From: Paragordius varius | Lineage: Eukaryota > Nematomorpha | Direction of reading: 5' to 3' | NCBI GenBank assembly: GCA_964247055.1 | Contig: OZ176050.1 | Location: 5,456,001-5,520,000 of the forward strand | Length of the DNA: 64,000 nt | Part shown: piece by piece, positions 11,574-24,030 of the stretch | Numbering within the stretch: position 1 is the stretch's first letter | Layout of the letters: each line of letters begins with the position of its first letter | Notes under the pieces: model-generated | Databases searched by the model: none | What the model was told of the DNA's origin: nothing | The model's input: the letters and a program-made list of their open reading frames with translations, nothing else | Position numbers and translations under genes: made by a program

Positions 11574-14500
11574 ATGGTCGTGATGAATTCGGTTAATCAG
11601 TCACAAGAATACGTTTATGATGATGATGAAGAGGAAAGATTTAACGGTATTATTCCTGAAGAATCAGACAGCTATGCTAGTATGAAAATGAATGGATTAG
11701 GTTTCGTATCTTTTAATAATTTAAGATCATACCACTGATTTAGATTTTATTAATCACTTTTCTGCGATTAAGCTAACTGAAAATTGCCTTGATCAAAGTA
11801 AAATTTTATATAACTGCAGTTGTGTCAGATACTCAATCATTAAATATGTTACAAATACCTAATTCCAATCAAGTATCAGTTTTTTAAATTAGAAGATCCC
11901 CTATACACGAGATTCCTTATATGTAAATTTTGACCCAATATATAATAATAATGATCATAATATTAGCGAAAATTTATATTCCACACACGAATATAATCTT
12001 TTATCGACACCAAAGATTCATAATACATCTCTCCAAGATAAAGATAAAAGGTATGACATAAAGACAATTTTTCACATTTTAAATTATGTACTCATTTATC
12101 ATTTACAACGTGTATCGAAAATTTTAATAATAATTAGATAAAAAATTTAATATTTTTATTCAAATATATTTTTTTAGCGAATTTCACACACCTCCCGAAT
12201 CAAATTTGTTAGATATTACTTGTTGTGGTACTACCACCGTTTTGGCAACAGCCACAGAAATTCGTCATAAAAGATCTTCGTTCCCAATTGGATTCAATAC
12301 CATAACTAAATGTAAACCTCCTAACTCAAACAAATTATCACCGTTTAACATAAACGATATCAATGCAACTATTGATAATAATATCCATCTTGAAACTCCA
12401 AAATCATTGAATGATTTGTCTTCTAATAACGCGAATGAAACTATTTATAGGGACAGGGGAGTAGTTGATGATAACAAATCTCCCTCTGTTATAACGAATC
12501 GAAACTCCATGCCATTTGGGAATACGATTGTTAAGGTTAAAAAGGCTGCGATTACTGGTTCACCTCGTCCTGGTTCAGCACATATTGGTTCTGGTAATAT
12601 TTTACATTTTGTCCCTCCAACTTTTTATATATATTTTTTGCATATCAATATAAATTAATTTTTAAATAAATATTCTGTGACACCCATTTAGTAAAAATAT
12701 GGGGTTGCACAAATTTTGTGTATAATGAACCATATGGCATTAATTTGGAAGTTTTATAAAAAAAGAATGGGCCATACCAATTTTTATTTATATTGTTTTA
12801 CAATTTGTGTTTGTTTGAAATAATAGCCCTGTTATTACCCTGATCTAATATATTTTAAACATCGTTATAATATAATAATGTTATCCTCTGCGCAGATGTA
12901 AAAAAAGATTTATATCTTAGAAGATAATTATGAGTTTGTGGGTGATTCTGCCTTTAGTTAAAAACGTGTTTTAATACATACGGTATAAAAAATAGTTTTT
13001 TTAGATATTAAATCAATTTTTTACGGTAACACTATATAAATTATTTTATAAGCGAAAATCACAAGCTTGAATTAATTAGAGACTGTAGTATGAGCCAAAA
13101 TCAAATTTAACCAAACTATATTCGTGAAATATTTTAATGTATTTGGATATGTTTTTATTTATTTTATGTATAATTTGTTTTAAATTTTAATACTTAACGG
13201 TTAGTTATAAAAAATAGCCCAAATGAGGGACAACCCATTCGAAGTTTAATAGACAAACATTTCCACATAAATGTTTTCCGTGGATAAAATACCTAAAAGC
13301 TATAATAGATTAACCTTATATTGTAAACACTATTCAACGCTTCAATTTTTGCTCTTGAAACCTTCTTTTCGCGATTTTTTATATGCTTTTACCTCTTAAG
13401 CGTTCGAATGAAATAATTTATTTTTGGGTTGCACCGTATTAAATAATTTTTTAGAAAATGCAATAATAAAGCATAAATACTATGCAAGTTTTTTTATATA
13501 AAACAAGATAAAAACTGACTCAATGCAGACAAATAGTCATTGGGCATAAATAATCGTCTGATTTTAGAGCTTATGTTTTTAAAACATGATTGGAAACTAT
13601 CTTTTTTTGAAAGTAATTATTATATGTTTTTACAGATACCTTTTTGGGAAAATTAAATTTCGAAACTCAAAAGCGTGCTGATTCCCATTGTGACAGTATA
13701 AGTATAGAAAACCAACAAGTAACTATGCATTTTTTATTATAGACTACGCAATTTGCGTCAGAACAAAATGTTGATCACAAAATGTGCGCATTAAAAGAAC
13801 AAATATCTCAATTGCAAAACGAACTTTCAAATAAGAATGATTGTTTGAGTTCTGTATTAGATGTTTTGGAACTATATCAAAACGTTATTACAAATAAAAT
13901 TGACAATGGTGACGATAACGGTATATTTGGTTTTATTTTTTAGAAAACTCTCAATATCAAGAACTAATGAGAGAAAGAGATCAAGTATATTTTATTATCT
14001 ACATCACATTTACTTACGTTATAAATTCACTTAAAAGAATGTTTTTATATAGTTATTTTACGATTTTATCAATATCATAATAAATTGTTAATGCCCTAAG
14101 TTTAAGTTGTTCATGAATATATAAATTTATCTTAAATATATGTCAAAACCTTTTAGCAGATTAAGCTTATCCAATAAATACATGTATTGTTAAATAATTA
14201 ACAAAAAAGTCAAATATTTGTTATTGGCATAGTTTACCATTTTTTGATTTTTAAATTCAAATATTTTTGAAAAATTAAAATCACATTTGATAAAATTAAA
14301 TTAAAAATCATAAATTTTACCACAAATGTAAGAGGTAAAAACACATAATTTTTATTGAGGTGCATTTGAAATATTTAACGTTAGGAGTAATTATAAGGTT
14401 TCAATGTGTTTAATGGTAAATTTGGAGTGTTAAAACAACTTTGAAATGGCGAAGGTTAAAAATGCAAACGAAAATGTTTACGGTTTGAAGTAGTTAAGGG

Positions 14501-15154
14501 TAAATTTGGTGAAGTTGGTGTGTTATGTTAACTTTAAGGTAATAGTATAAATAATTATTTAGAATCCCTTTTTTCATTATATTTTTTATTTTCACGTTTT
14601 TATTTTTTAATTAATATTTGATGTCTATATTTATCGATTCTCATAATTTTCTTATTTTAGTTGACAGAAGATGTTAAAGGCGTTGAAATCGCATTTTCTG
14701 ATTTACATCGACGTTACGAAAAATCTAAAGCCTGCGTGGAAAAATATAAAGCTGTAACACTAAATTTTTATTCATTATTTTAGAACGAACAAATATTAAA
14801 AGATAGTTTGTGCAACAAAGAAAAGGATTTTATGGAGCAAATTCAATCTTTTGAGAGTTATAAAAATCAATCAGAATTTGAAATGAAAAGGTTTCATTAT
14901 TTTTTACACCATAATTATAAAGACTCTTGGAGGAAAATAATCGGTTGCGTAATAATAACGCTTCGGAAAACATGGCATTACAGGTTAAATTTAAGAAACT
15001 CGAAATGAAAACACAAAGCTTGGAAAGAGAATTAATGCAAAAGGTTTAATTAATATTTAATTGGATTTTTTTACCACAGAATGAAGAAAATGCTCAATTA
15101 AATAGCATGCTTGATGCAATGATAGCGAAAGAATTAACTTCCACACAAAATTAG
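11574..15154 (+). CDS. TACC-family (transforming acidic coiled-coil) centrosomal protein
   Basis: Twelve exons: 11574-11700, 11726-11797, 11820-11872, 11893-12050, 12178-12593, 13636-13718, 13743-13920, 13944-13984, 14661-14753, 14784-14890, 14923-15043 and 15080-15154 (TAG). They join without a stop to 507 residues (504 from the second ATG at 11583). Eight introns are 20-36 nt; three are 127, 1,042 and 676 nt. The N-terminal half is acidic then Ser/Asn-rich (EYVYDDDEEE; SPRPGSAHIGSG). From about 305 the chain is coiled coil and carries TACC-domain signatures in order: FSDLHRRYEKSKACVEKYK (about 388), NEQILKDSLCNKEKDF, and QSLERELMQKNEENAQL near the C-terminus, where vertebrate TACCs have SLEKTVEQKTKENEEL. 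TACC proteins recruit the XMAP215/ch-TOG microtubule polymerase to centrosomes and spindles, usually downstream of Aurora A. A short in-frame segment follows a stop at 11565, so the start must be 11574 or 11583. Confidence 0.85.
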
Positions 15155-15771
15155 TATAGGCACTTTTGCGATATAACAAACCAATATCCAAAAATTCCAT
15201 CCAATTTTTCACAAATATAAATAAATTTATTATAAAATTAATAACAGCATAATGTTGTGATCCATTAGTTTTCCAGAAAATTGTACATACATACATACAT
15301 ATATTTATGCACACAATAAATAAATTTTTTTATTCATTGTTTATTTCCCGTAATTGTGTAATCTTTAATCCTAATAACATAAATTGTGGGTTTATTAGAA
15401 ATATTACTATATAATGATTTAAGGGTTGTGTCGTATTACTGTAACTTTTATTATTTTTTACAAAACTAACTAGTTTTAAAACCAGTGCATTTATAATTAA
15501 ACTTTTAAATTATTTTGAGTTTAATAAGGACCCTAATGGAGCGATTAATTTTAATGTTTTAATTAACAAAATTTATAGAAAATTCTTCATTTTCGCAATG
15601 ATCAAAGAGTAATGATAAAATTTAAAATAAGTAAAATATTTAATATTTTTATTTTAAAATTTCTTATTGAAAGGAAACTATTTTAAATTAAATTATATTT
15701 TATAATAATCACCCCATATAACAATTTTAAACTTGCACTAAAATTAGTTTATGATTTGCTATAAAACTCAA
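15155..15771. other. Convergent intergenic region between TACC and CatSper2
   Basis: 618 bp of AT-rich sequence separate the two stop codons. AATAAA words near 15315 could serve TACC. No other gene is visible. Confidence 0.5.
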
Positions 15772-18700
15772 CTAATGTCTTAGGTAAAATAAGTTAAAAA
15801 CGATTTTAAATAAATAAAAGATAAGTCCATATAAACCGATAAATTCGATTAGTTGTTGTTTTTCCTTTAAATTTTCCATTAATGCTTCCAATAATTGATA
15901 ATAAGTAAAGAGAGTGTCCTTTGGCCACAATGTTTTGTAATTCATTCGTGGGAGAATAGAAATATTTTTCTCAATATCCCTTTCATCTAAGAATTTAATA
16001 CTTATTGAGTTTAATGTATGGTAAATAAATATTATGGTATGTATTGTTGATTAATTTAAGCAAAAAATATATCTTATATAAATTATTAGCCTTTTAAAAG
16101 CTTACTAATTATTTTGTGAAAATGTGTTCACTGGGGACATACATTAATTTTATTATATGAACAAAATTTTTCTATATTATATCTTATCTATATTTTTTGT
16201 AGTTTCTATTAAATAAAAAAAAATTTAATAATTTTTTTGAACCTTTTTCATCCGTTACGGACTCTTTATTTTTGTCGGAATCGTTTGTCGATGTTGTGTT
16301 TTCAGAAGTTGATCTAAAAAATAATTTTGAAACATGAATTAACATTGGGCACAAAATTGGTTATTCAATCAATTTAATATGTTAATCGCAAATATAATTC
16401 GATTCTCACATGCATTTAAATTTATTTCTCCACATTAACAAATCAAACGACTCGCATAACCATTAATATGACTGTTTACTGATAATTTTCAACTATACGG
16501 TACGTATAATCCGGCCGTCTCAAAAATATCCTCGTAAAATATATATTTATACAGTAGAATGTTTAGGGATTCTCATGGAGATTTGGTTTTGGGCCTTACG
16601 ATTAATTTATACAGATCTTAAATCATATATATATATATATATATAAACTATAAAAAAGGGCAAGACCATATACATATTAAATTTAAATTTTTAGATGATG
16701 AGCTCTTGAAGCAAATTTTTCGTCGCTGAAATGGGCTAGTTTTCCTAAAAATAAACGCATTTTGCGGAGATTGCATAAGAATTATGTTATCAAAGTAAAT
16801 TATACTTGAAAACAATTCAAACTTTGCTTTTAAAGTAAAATTGTAAAATTTTTAGGGAGGGTATTTTATGATATTATCAATTTGAATGGCATAAAAACAT
16901 AAGGTAATTTTAAACTTTGCCTATATAAATCGATGCTGCTGAAGAAAAATAATATATAGATATAGCTGTAAATATAATTATTTGCAATTGATTTTGCCAT
17001 ATAATTACATCAATATTTTAGATTTATTTCTTATTTTTTGTCTTGAGCCATTTAAAAAATGCGTATATTTATTACGAGAATTTTAGACATAGGAAAATCG
17101 CCAGTGCTTAGTCAAATACCTTAATCTTATATGCTAACCATATCTTTTAACTTTATAAATCCGCGCCCCAATTCTTTAGTAGAAATTACCAAATTTAATC
17201 AATTTAAATGGTCAAAAAGATTACGGTGGGTTAAATGGCGGAATAAAATAAAAATTATATGTTATTTTTAAAATTAGAATTAAGTAACAGTTTCGAAAAC
17301 GAAAGAGCCATCGAATTTTTACATAAATTATAACCCAATTATTTGTCACCTATTATGTAACATAATATGGTACAATTCATTTTCAATTTTATTTTAAAAA
17401 TTTTTTTCGAGTCATTGTTTTACTTAATCTCATTAGTAGATATACAGCAGTTTTATCAAAAGATGAAAGCTACTGGGCATAGAAAACTAAGGTAAAGCAG
17501 CCTCTTATCTTTTTTTATTTAAACTAAACTCTTGTGAATATATTGGTTGAACCTAAGTTTTTTGAAATACCTTTGCATTGATAATACAAAAGAAGCCTTT
17601 TCAAATTGGTCCTCTTTTTCCTGCACTGCAGCAGACATTTCAATTTCTTGTATTTCTTGAATCAATTCTTTCCGTATCATTTGAAAGTTATTAACTATTT
17701 AAGATAAACATATATATATATATATATATATATACAATTAGATAGAAAGTCTATTTTTCCCTTTTTTATAAACGGGTAACAACTTAAATTATTAAGGACC
17801 CATGAAAGTTTAAACACTTTTCTGCTGTGGACTGACACAGTGATGATGGATCGCGTATTTTCTGAGTTCGATATTGCAGTCTACACACAATATAAATCCC
17901 CCTGCCTACTATACCATCATACCTTCATTAACTTTATTAAAAGATAAATGTTGTAAAATGTCTATAAACAGTAATGACTGACATCAAACTCTTAATCTAT
18001 TTAAACCAGGGCTTCTTAAACTTTTGTAGTTCCCGAACCCATTTATGATTGCGAGTATGTTAACGAACCCAACAAATAAAAAAGAAAAATAAAAGTTTAT
18101 TCGAAATACCACTCAAAAATTTTATTGATATATTTATCAGGATTATATCGGTTTAAAGAGATTGACAAAAATAAAGCTACATTTTTTAATAATTTTTATA
18201 ACATTTTCTGATTCATAGTAAATTTATACAAGATACTAGCTGGCCCTGTCACGCTTCGCTGTGACGTAGCACCGATAATTATTCTTAATAATTTGCAATA
18301 AATAGAGATAATGGAGATAAAAAAATAATAAAAACATATTTAATAAAAAGAATGTCTTTTATTCTTTTACGGGTTTTTAGACAGGCTCAAATATTGTTTA
18401 CTCGAAATGAACCATATTTCAACTGTCCCTTATTAAAGTAAATATTCACTATCCAGGATTTATTTTAAGATTTTCGTTTTACAAAATCATGTTTAAAAGT
18501 TCTATTTTGAAATTGTGTTCACACAACTGAATCAAGGGATATAAACAGTTGTGGTCCCTTTTTAAAGGAAAGAATGATATTATACAAATTCCTCAGAAAT
18601 GTGTTCAACTGATCTCGTATGGCTCCTTAAGTTTTTTGAAAATCAGCTCCAAAACTACGCCATTTTCGTAGGCGTCTCAGTTTTAAACCACCCTACCCAT

Positions 18701-21700
18701 ATATGAGAAAAGCACTGAGTTAAATTTTTTGCCTTTATAGGGCAAATATTTGGAATCATCTTTGATACCATCGTCTCATGGGTTATTCGAAAAAATACCT
18801 TAACACTAAATAATCGTTATATGATGGCGTATTTTTAGGGCATAAAGGCCCCAAATTAACGTCTAATATTAAAAGCCCGATTATTTCAAGCTTTTAATGA
18901 GCTCATATGGCTACATAAATTTTCTGGAAATTAGCTCCAAAACAACGCAATTTCTATATAGTGGCGCAATTTTAGCGGCTATCGTTTACCCAGCAGCCAA
19001 TATCAATAAAACGCAAGACTAAAATTTTTGCCTTTTAAGAGGGATTACCTGGAATCCTCATTAAATTTTAACGGTCTCAAACCTTGGGCAAAAAATTATT
19101 TAGTTTTTTTAAAAAATGGCATTTTACGGGGGGAGCGAGTAAAAAGAGAGCCTAAATTAAAAAAGTAAGCCTAGTATGTTCGGCGCAATCGAAATAAAGT
19201 AAAAAAATCATATTTGAAATCGAATGGTCCTACATGTTTTCCGGAAAATTGTTTCAAAGACACGATTTTTGTGGACCTCTCATTTAAAAAAAAGTGAAGG
19301 CCTGATGAGGGCCTAATTTAAAAAATGGGCGAAGCTATTGTCGGGGCATTCATTAATGATTAAATTTTTTGACATTTGGATTTGAATAGGTCTAAAGGTT
19401 TTTCAAAAACAGATCACAAAACCAGCATTTTCTATTTTTATAAATATATGGAATATAATGATCATAGAAATGCTGGTATAAACAGTTTTTCTGAACCAGA
19501 AGATTTTATGATATATTTATCTACGATGATTGTTATTTTTATTTATAACAAAATTTTACAAGTTATAAAACATTTTTTGTTAAATTGTATTTTCATCACT
19601 CGCGATCCCAAATAGGGTGGCGACCCATAGTTTAAGAAGCCCTGATTTAAACGAATCATTATTTAGAATAAAGAAGTAAAAATTCCAAAACAATCGGGAA
19701 TGGAAAGTTTTCTATAACTTAGTATTTTTGAAATGTTGTTAAAACAAAAAATACCGTTAATATTTACCCATTATCCCGATGTAAAGATTTCGAAAAATAA
19801 AAGCAGCTAACAGTATCCAAGATATAAAATACAAGCTGCAAAGTATTGGGTCTTTGACATTTTTAGCATCTTCCAGCATTTCATGCCAACCATCCAGCGT
19901 GAAAAGACGAAACAATGTTGCCAATGTAAAAGCTATATTTCTAATTAATTCCAAATGGCCTCTTTAACATTGTCCATAAATATTAAAACATATAATATTT
20001 AGAAAACAAAGTTCAGTCTGATTTAAGCAATTAACATTCACAAATTCAAAGATAATTTGTATTTCTTACACACCGATGGCAGTCTGGAATATATCGTTAA
20101 ATATGTAAATTTAATTTTAATATTCGCCATTTAAAAGAAAAAATATTTTTCCAAAGTAATGAGAATTTGTTAAATTATAATCACTTTTTAATTAGTAATA
20201 GTTAAATTCAATTATAAACAAAACGTAAAAAGTAAAAAGACAAAAATATTAGTTAAAGAAAACCACATTAAAATTCAATTTTTTCCAATTCACACTATCT
20301 CCGATTTCGCAGCTTAAAAAGTTCAAAAAACGGTTAAAAAACATGGTTTTCGTTATAAAAAATATTTGTTTTTTATGCTTTTTAAAATTTTTAACCGTGA
20401 GAGTTTATATCCTACATTACTTGACAATGGATCTAAAGCTTAATTGATCGCTTATTTATATACATATTTATACCATGGATTAAAAACAAATGCTTAATTA
20501 ACAGTGTCTTATATTTGTTAAAATGTCCGCTGTTGTTATGGAATTCGCGCCTTTAATATATCATGTCATTTAACATAAATATATTTTGGAAAATCTCAAA
20601 AATCATTAATATTTATTTATCAAAACACATTTTTGAAAAATAGTCTTACTTAAAACTTGATTGATAACTCACAGTTGAATTGTTAATCATGCTGTATGAT
20701 TCAAAGTATGAAAGCCCGATAATCGAATAAATGAATGCAAAGATAAAAAATAGCACTGACAGGTAAATTCCAGACTATAATACATATTTATTGGATAAAT
20801 TATATTTTAATCGATTCAAAAATGGTAATATATATTAGAATCACAGATAATGCAGAGTTTGCTACTATATTACTTTTTGTGGTCATTTAAATAAATAATC
20901 ATAAAAAAATTCCTATATTTATACCATTACAATTCAAATTCATCCTCGAACAATTATACACCCTAATAAAATTTAATAGTTTTCGTGCTATAATATAACG
21001 CATCATTAATATGAAAAATATCTTTGAGGCATAGTTTATTATTTTTCTGTACTATATTAATTTTAAACAAAATTTCATTTTTTAATTAAAAATTTATGTA
21101 AAATCTTAAAAACACGTAATTTTTAGGATCAGTTAAAATTGTTCGAGGGTGAATTTGAATTGTTTAAGGGTGAATTAGGGCTGTAAATGGTATATCTCAG
21201 TTAATGTATACCTTGCAAAGGACCACATTAAGTTACATATAAAAACAATTTTTTTAAAAATATTCTTAGGGATAAAATTGTTGTTACATTGAATTAATCA
21301 AATAATTGCTATAGAGATCAAAATTACCCATATAAAATTATTATTATGAAAAAGAATTTAAAATACTTTAAACGAACGGCTCAACGCCAAAGCCACCAAA
21401 CGTAGAGATTGTATCCTTGGTATTAATTTAAATATTCGCAAAATGCGATATGATTTCATTGTATTGGCGAGGATCATCGTTTTACTATTTTGAGATAGGG
21501 GACCATGCACAGGTTGTGAAAGGTATAAAAATTCTGATAGGGTTGACTATCGTAAAAAAATAGAGGATAGGCAACAAATATCCAGATAAAACAAAGATGA
21601 ATCTTACCAATATAGTTATGAACGTATCAAAAACTTCCCAAGAATCCGTTATAAAGGATTTAGGTTCCTCGATAAATTTTATGAGTATATCAACTATGTA

Positions 21701-21891
21701 AATTGGTAAACAAGCATAGGTAACTACATCTAAAACGGTGAAAATATTGAAAATTTGATTAGCTTTGATTATTTCTTCCCGTTTGACTGCAAACCCTGTA
21801 AAGAATGGTAAATACTAAATACCAGCATCTAATCCAATTGTTATGGAGTTTATTACAATTATCCAAATCAAAACCTTATTCCAGCAATTAC
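15772..21891 (-). CDS. CATSPER2: CatSper2 sperm cation channel subunit, N-terminal exon(s) unresolved
   Basis: Nine minus-strand exons join in phase: 21823-21891, 21608-21795, 21367-21546, 20673-20774, 20070-20083 (14-nt microexon), 19768-19961, 17571-17694, 16243-16313 and 15772-15986. They give 384 residues with TAG. In order: S1 (VLIWIIVINSITIGL), S2 (YIVDILIKFIEEP), SWEVFDTFITIL into S3, an Arg/Lys-rich S4 (YRILRIFKLIPRIQSLRL), S5 (SVLFFIFAFIYSIIGL), pore helix and filter (FRLFTLDGW, with the Asp of the CatSper T-x-D-x-W filter), S6 ending in FRNLYIGIMVNNFQ, then a RKEL coiled-coil tail. The C-terminus has WPKDTLFTYYQLLEAL, matching CatSper2 rather than CatSper1, 3 or 4. CatSper2 is one of four pore subunits of the flagellar Ca2+ channel, so its presence implies flagellated sperm. 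About 100 N-terminal residues expected from the family were not placed. Introns range from 27 nt to 2.1 kb. Confidence 0.87.
16314..17570. other. CatSper2 intron with a TA microsatellite
   Basis: No coding signal is seen. It contains an (AT)n run at 16625-16645; a second run of about 25 bases lies at 17710-17734 in the next intron. Confidence 0.5.
18007..19644. mobile_element. Complete non-autonomous hAT element with 8-bp target duplication
   Basis: The ends are near-perfect inverted repeats (CAGGGCTTCTTAAACT at 18007 and its complement ending at 19644). They are flanked by identical 8-bp copies of ATTTAAAC (17999-18006 and 19645-19652), the hAT hallmark. No transposase reading frame survives; the interior is occupied by a different repeat (18235-19330). 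It sits inside a CatSper2 intron. The identical duplication suggests a fairly recent insertion. Confidence 0.85.
18235..19330. repeat. Dispersed repeat nested in the hAT element
   Basis: It begins ACTAGCTGGCCCTGTCACGC and shares extensive similarity with 39598-41560 (ACCGATAATTATT, GCAATAAATAGAG, AAAAGAATG, CTTTTACGGGTTTTT). It contains degenerate units with TTTTTGCCTTT and TGGAATC words. No coding frame; family unknown. Confidence 0.65.
20922..21192. mobile_element. Small foldback element, same family as 4370-5135
   Basis: Terminal TACCATTA (left) and TGGTA (right) ends are inverted, with TA flanks (20920-20921, 21193-21194). The arms hold units like TTCAAATTCATCCTCGAACA, aligning with the 21-bp arm unit of the ABTB-intron element. 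The right arm has one unit more than the left. The element is 271 bp, non-coding, in a CatSper2 intron. Confidence 0.7.
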
Positions 21892-24030
21892 CTAAAAATA
21901 CAAACATGTCTACATAATATGTCTTAGAAAATAAATGCAAAAATACATACTTAATGCACACATTTTACAAAAAATTTTTTATCAAAAGTAATTTGTGGTT
22001 TTTGTGATATTTTTGCGTTTACCCACGTATTTATAAATGCCTAATTATGATATTAACTTATAAGATTGATTTAAACAATTTTTTTATTTTAAAGAAAATA
22101 ATCCAAAGAAAATACGCTTGATGCTTATTGGATTTATAGTTAATATCGTATATGAACGAAAAATACCAAATTTTTTTAACTACCTAGATTTGTTAATATC
22201 TAACAATAAATTCTCATGGCCGTATTTTAAACACCTAATATTAACTAAATTTAATGGAATAATTGAGATAAATTCCTAATATTATACTAATTTATTATAT
22301 ATTTAAATCTTATGTAGAGTTCATATCCAAAATTATGTTTTTAGACTCTTTCCCATAACTGCAATTTATCAAACATGGCCCTTAAAATTTTTTAATATTT
22401 TATACTCGCTTGTGTTAATATATAACTAGATATTGAATAAACCTTGACAATAATATACGGATGGGCTTTCCTCCTATTTCTACAATCAAAAAAATATTAT
22501 GATGAATAAATTATATTTGAATGCCAAATTGATGGTCATGTCACAGATCCAAAACGATTTTTTGAAAATTGCACTACATTTGAGTTCAAAATTATGATAA
22601 AACAAAAATTCTGATATGAACACGATTTCCCTATTTTTCTCAAAATAGCTAAAAATGGAAAATTCCAAATTTTTTGCAAAGTATTAAATAAAATTTTATA
22701 AATATCTGTCTGCTATACGCTCTCGATGAATCATTATAGGAAATAATTTTGTATTAATCTTAACTTTCGTCTTTTAATACCATATATTTGCCAAACTTCA
22801 AGATTGAATGCCATAAAATGCTTAAAATTATCAATTTATGTAAGGATTACTTTTTAGGGCATTGATTGATTTCAGAAAATATTAAATCATTTTTCTTACA
22901 AAAAAACTATTTATGCCATCTACTACATTATTGTTAAATACCGTATATTTTTAATTTTTTAAAGAGGTAAAACATATTTCATTTTTCAATGATTTTACTA
23001 TTTTAGAAATTAAAAATAATAGACATGTTTAACATTAATATAGATGGGAAAGATTGTCTATATTTTATGGCCGTATTCGTAATTTTTTTTGTTTATTATT
23101 TTTTATCTACTATACCATCCCTGGGTAAAATTTAAACAATTTACAATAATAGAAAATTTTGTTAATAAATAATCAATAATATTTTTCCGGCGAAACCAAT
23201 AATATTGTCTCGTCCATTTTTTAATTTACGGATGCGCAGATCATGGTTAAGCGCTTTATAACCCCCCCCCCCCACCCGAGCCTAAAAACTTAAATTTCAA
23301 AATTACTACCATTTATTATCAAAAAGAAATTATCGAACCTATATATCACATCTGTTATTGTGTCTTAGTGGATTGCTGTTATCATAATCTCTTTTATTGA
23401 AACGAGCTATTACCTTCCACAGAGTTACACAAATTAAATTGATCATTATGTGACTCATTCACTCACAACGACCCGTGGTAAAACTCTAACATTGGAGTTC
23501 ACTACTCAAAAGGCTTCGCAAGACCGCATTTTCGACCCAAAAAAACGACGGGCTGAATTAAATAAATGTAGAAACAAAAATCGGTATAATCTCACAAATC
23601 CAATCTATAAATATTCAATATCTTAACAATTAATTTAACCATTTACGGAACAATTAATGGTTTTTGATAGTGATATAAATAACATACAAAAAATATTTTT
23701 AAAGGCAAATATGATATTAGTATACAATTTAATTTTACCAAGATTTCGATAATATTTTTACAAATTATTTATTTTGATTTTAATTTGATATTTTTATAAG
23801 TTTTTAGCAACCAGCACAAAATGTCCCGGACGGCCGAATGTTGGACAAGATCTAAGAAAGACATAAAGTAATATACAATTGGGAATTTTACTCTGCATTA
23901 AAATATCTATAAATTTTTATTGGGCATTACAAAAATGGGTTGTGGATAAAAGGGAGAATATGTGCATTTTAATTGTAGGAAAATGTTTATTTACATGTAA
24001 ATGTCGATGGGAAATTTAATTAGTTAATTA
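21892..24030. other. Region expected to hold the CatSper2 N-terminal exons; none assigned
   Basis: Mostly AT-rich. Short minus-strand open pieces with splice-like borders occur at about 22443-22479 and 23824-23864 (reading MSFLDLVQHSAVRDILC), but neither matches the phase needed at 21891 with confidence. A 12-base C run lies at 23262-23273. Confidence 0.35.
23262..23273 (+). repeat. C12 homopolymer followed by ACCC
   Basis: Twelve consecutive C, then ACCC at 23274-23277, is striking in a genome this AT-rich. The complementary strand is G-rich enough for G-quadruplex-like folding. It may be replication slippage or an assembly-sensitive site. Confidence 0.8.

Noticed and set aside
16625-17734. 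TA microsatellites as functional elements
   Set aside because: Simple (AT)n runs are expected by chance and slippage in such AT-rich introns.
19295-19320. A second CTGATGAG hammerhead-like core
   Set aside because: No GAAA with a compatible stem II and no cleavage triplet follow.
22486-22668. A 60-codon minus-strand ORF as the CatSper2 N-terminus
   Set aside because: Its composition is chance-like, it lacks the expected basic pre-S1 region and its phase does not connect to 21891.
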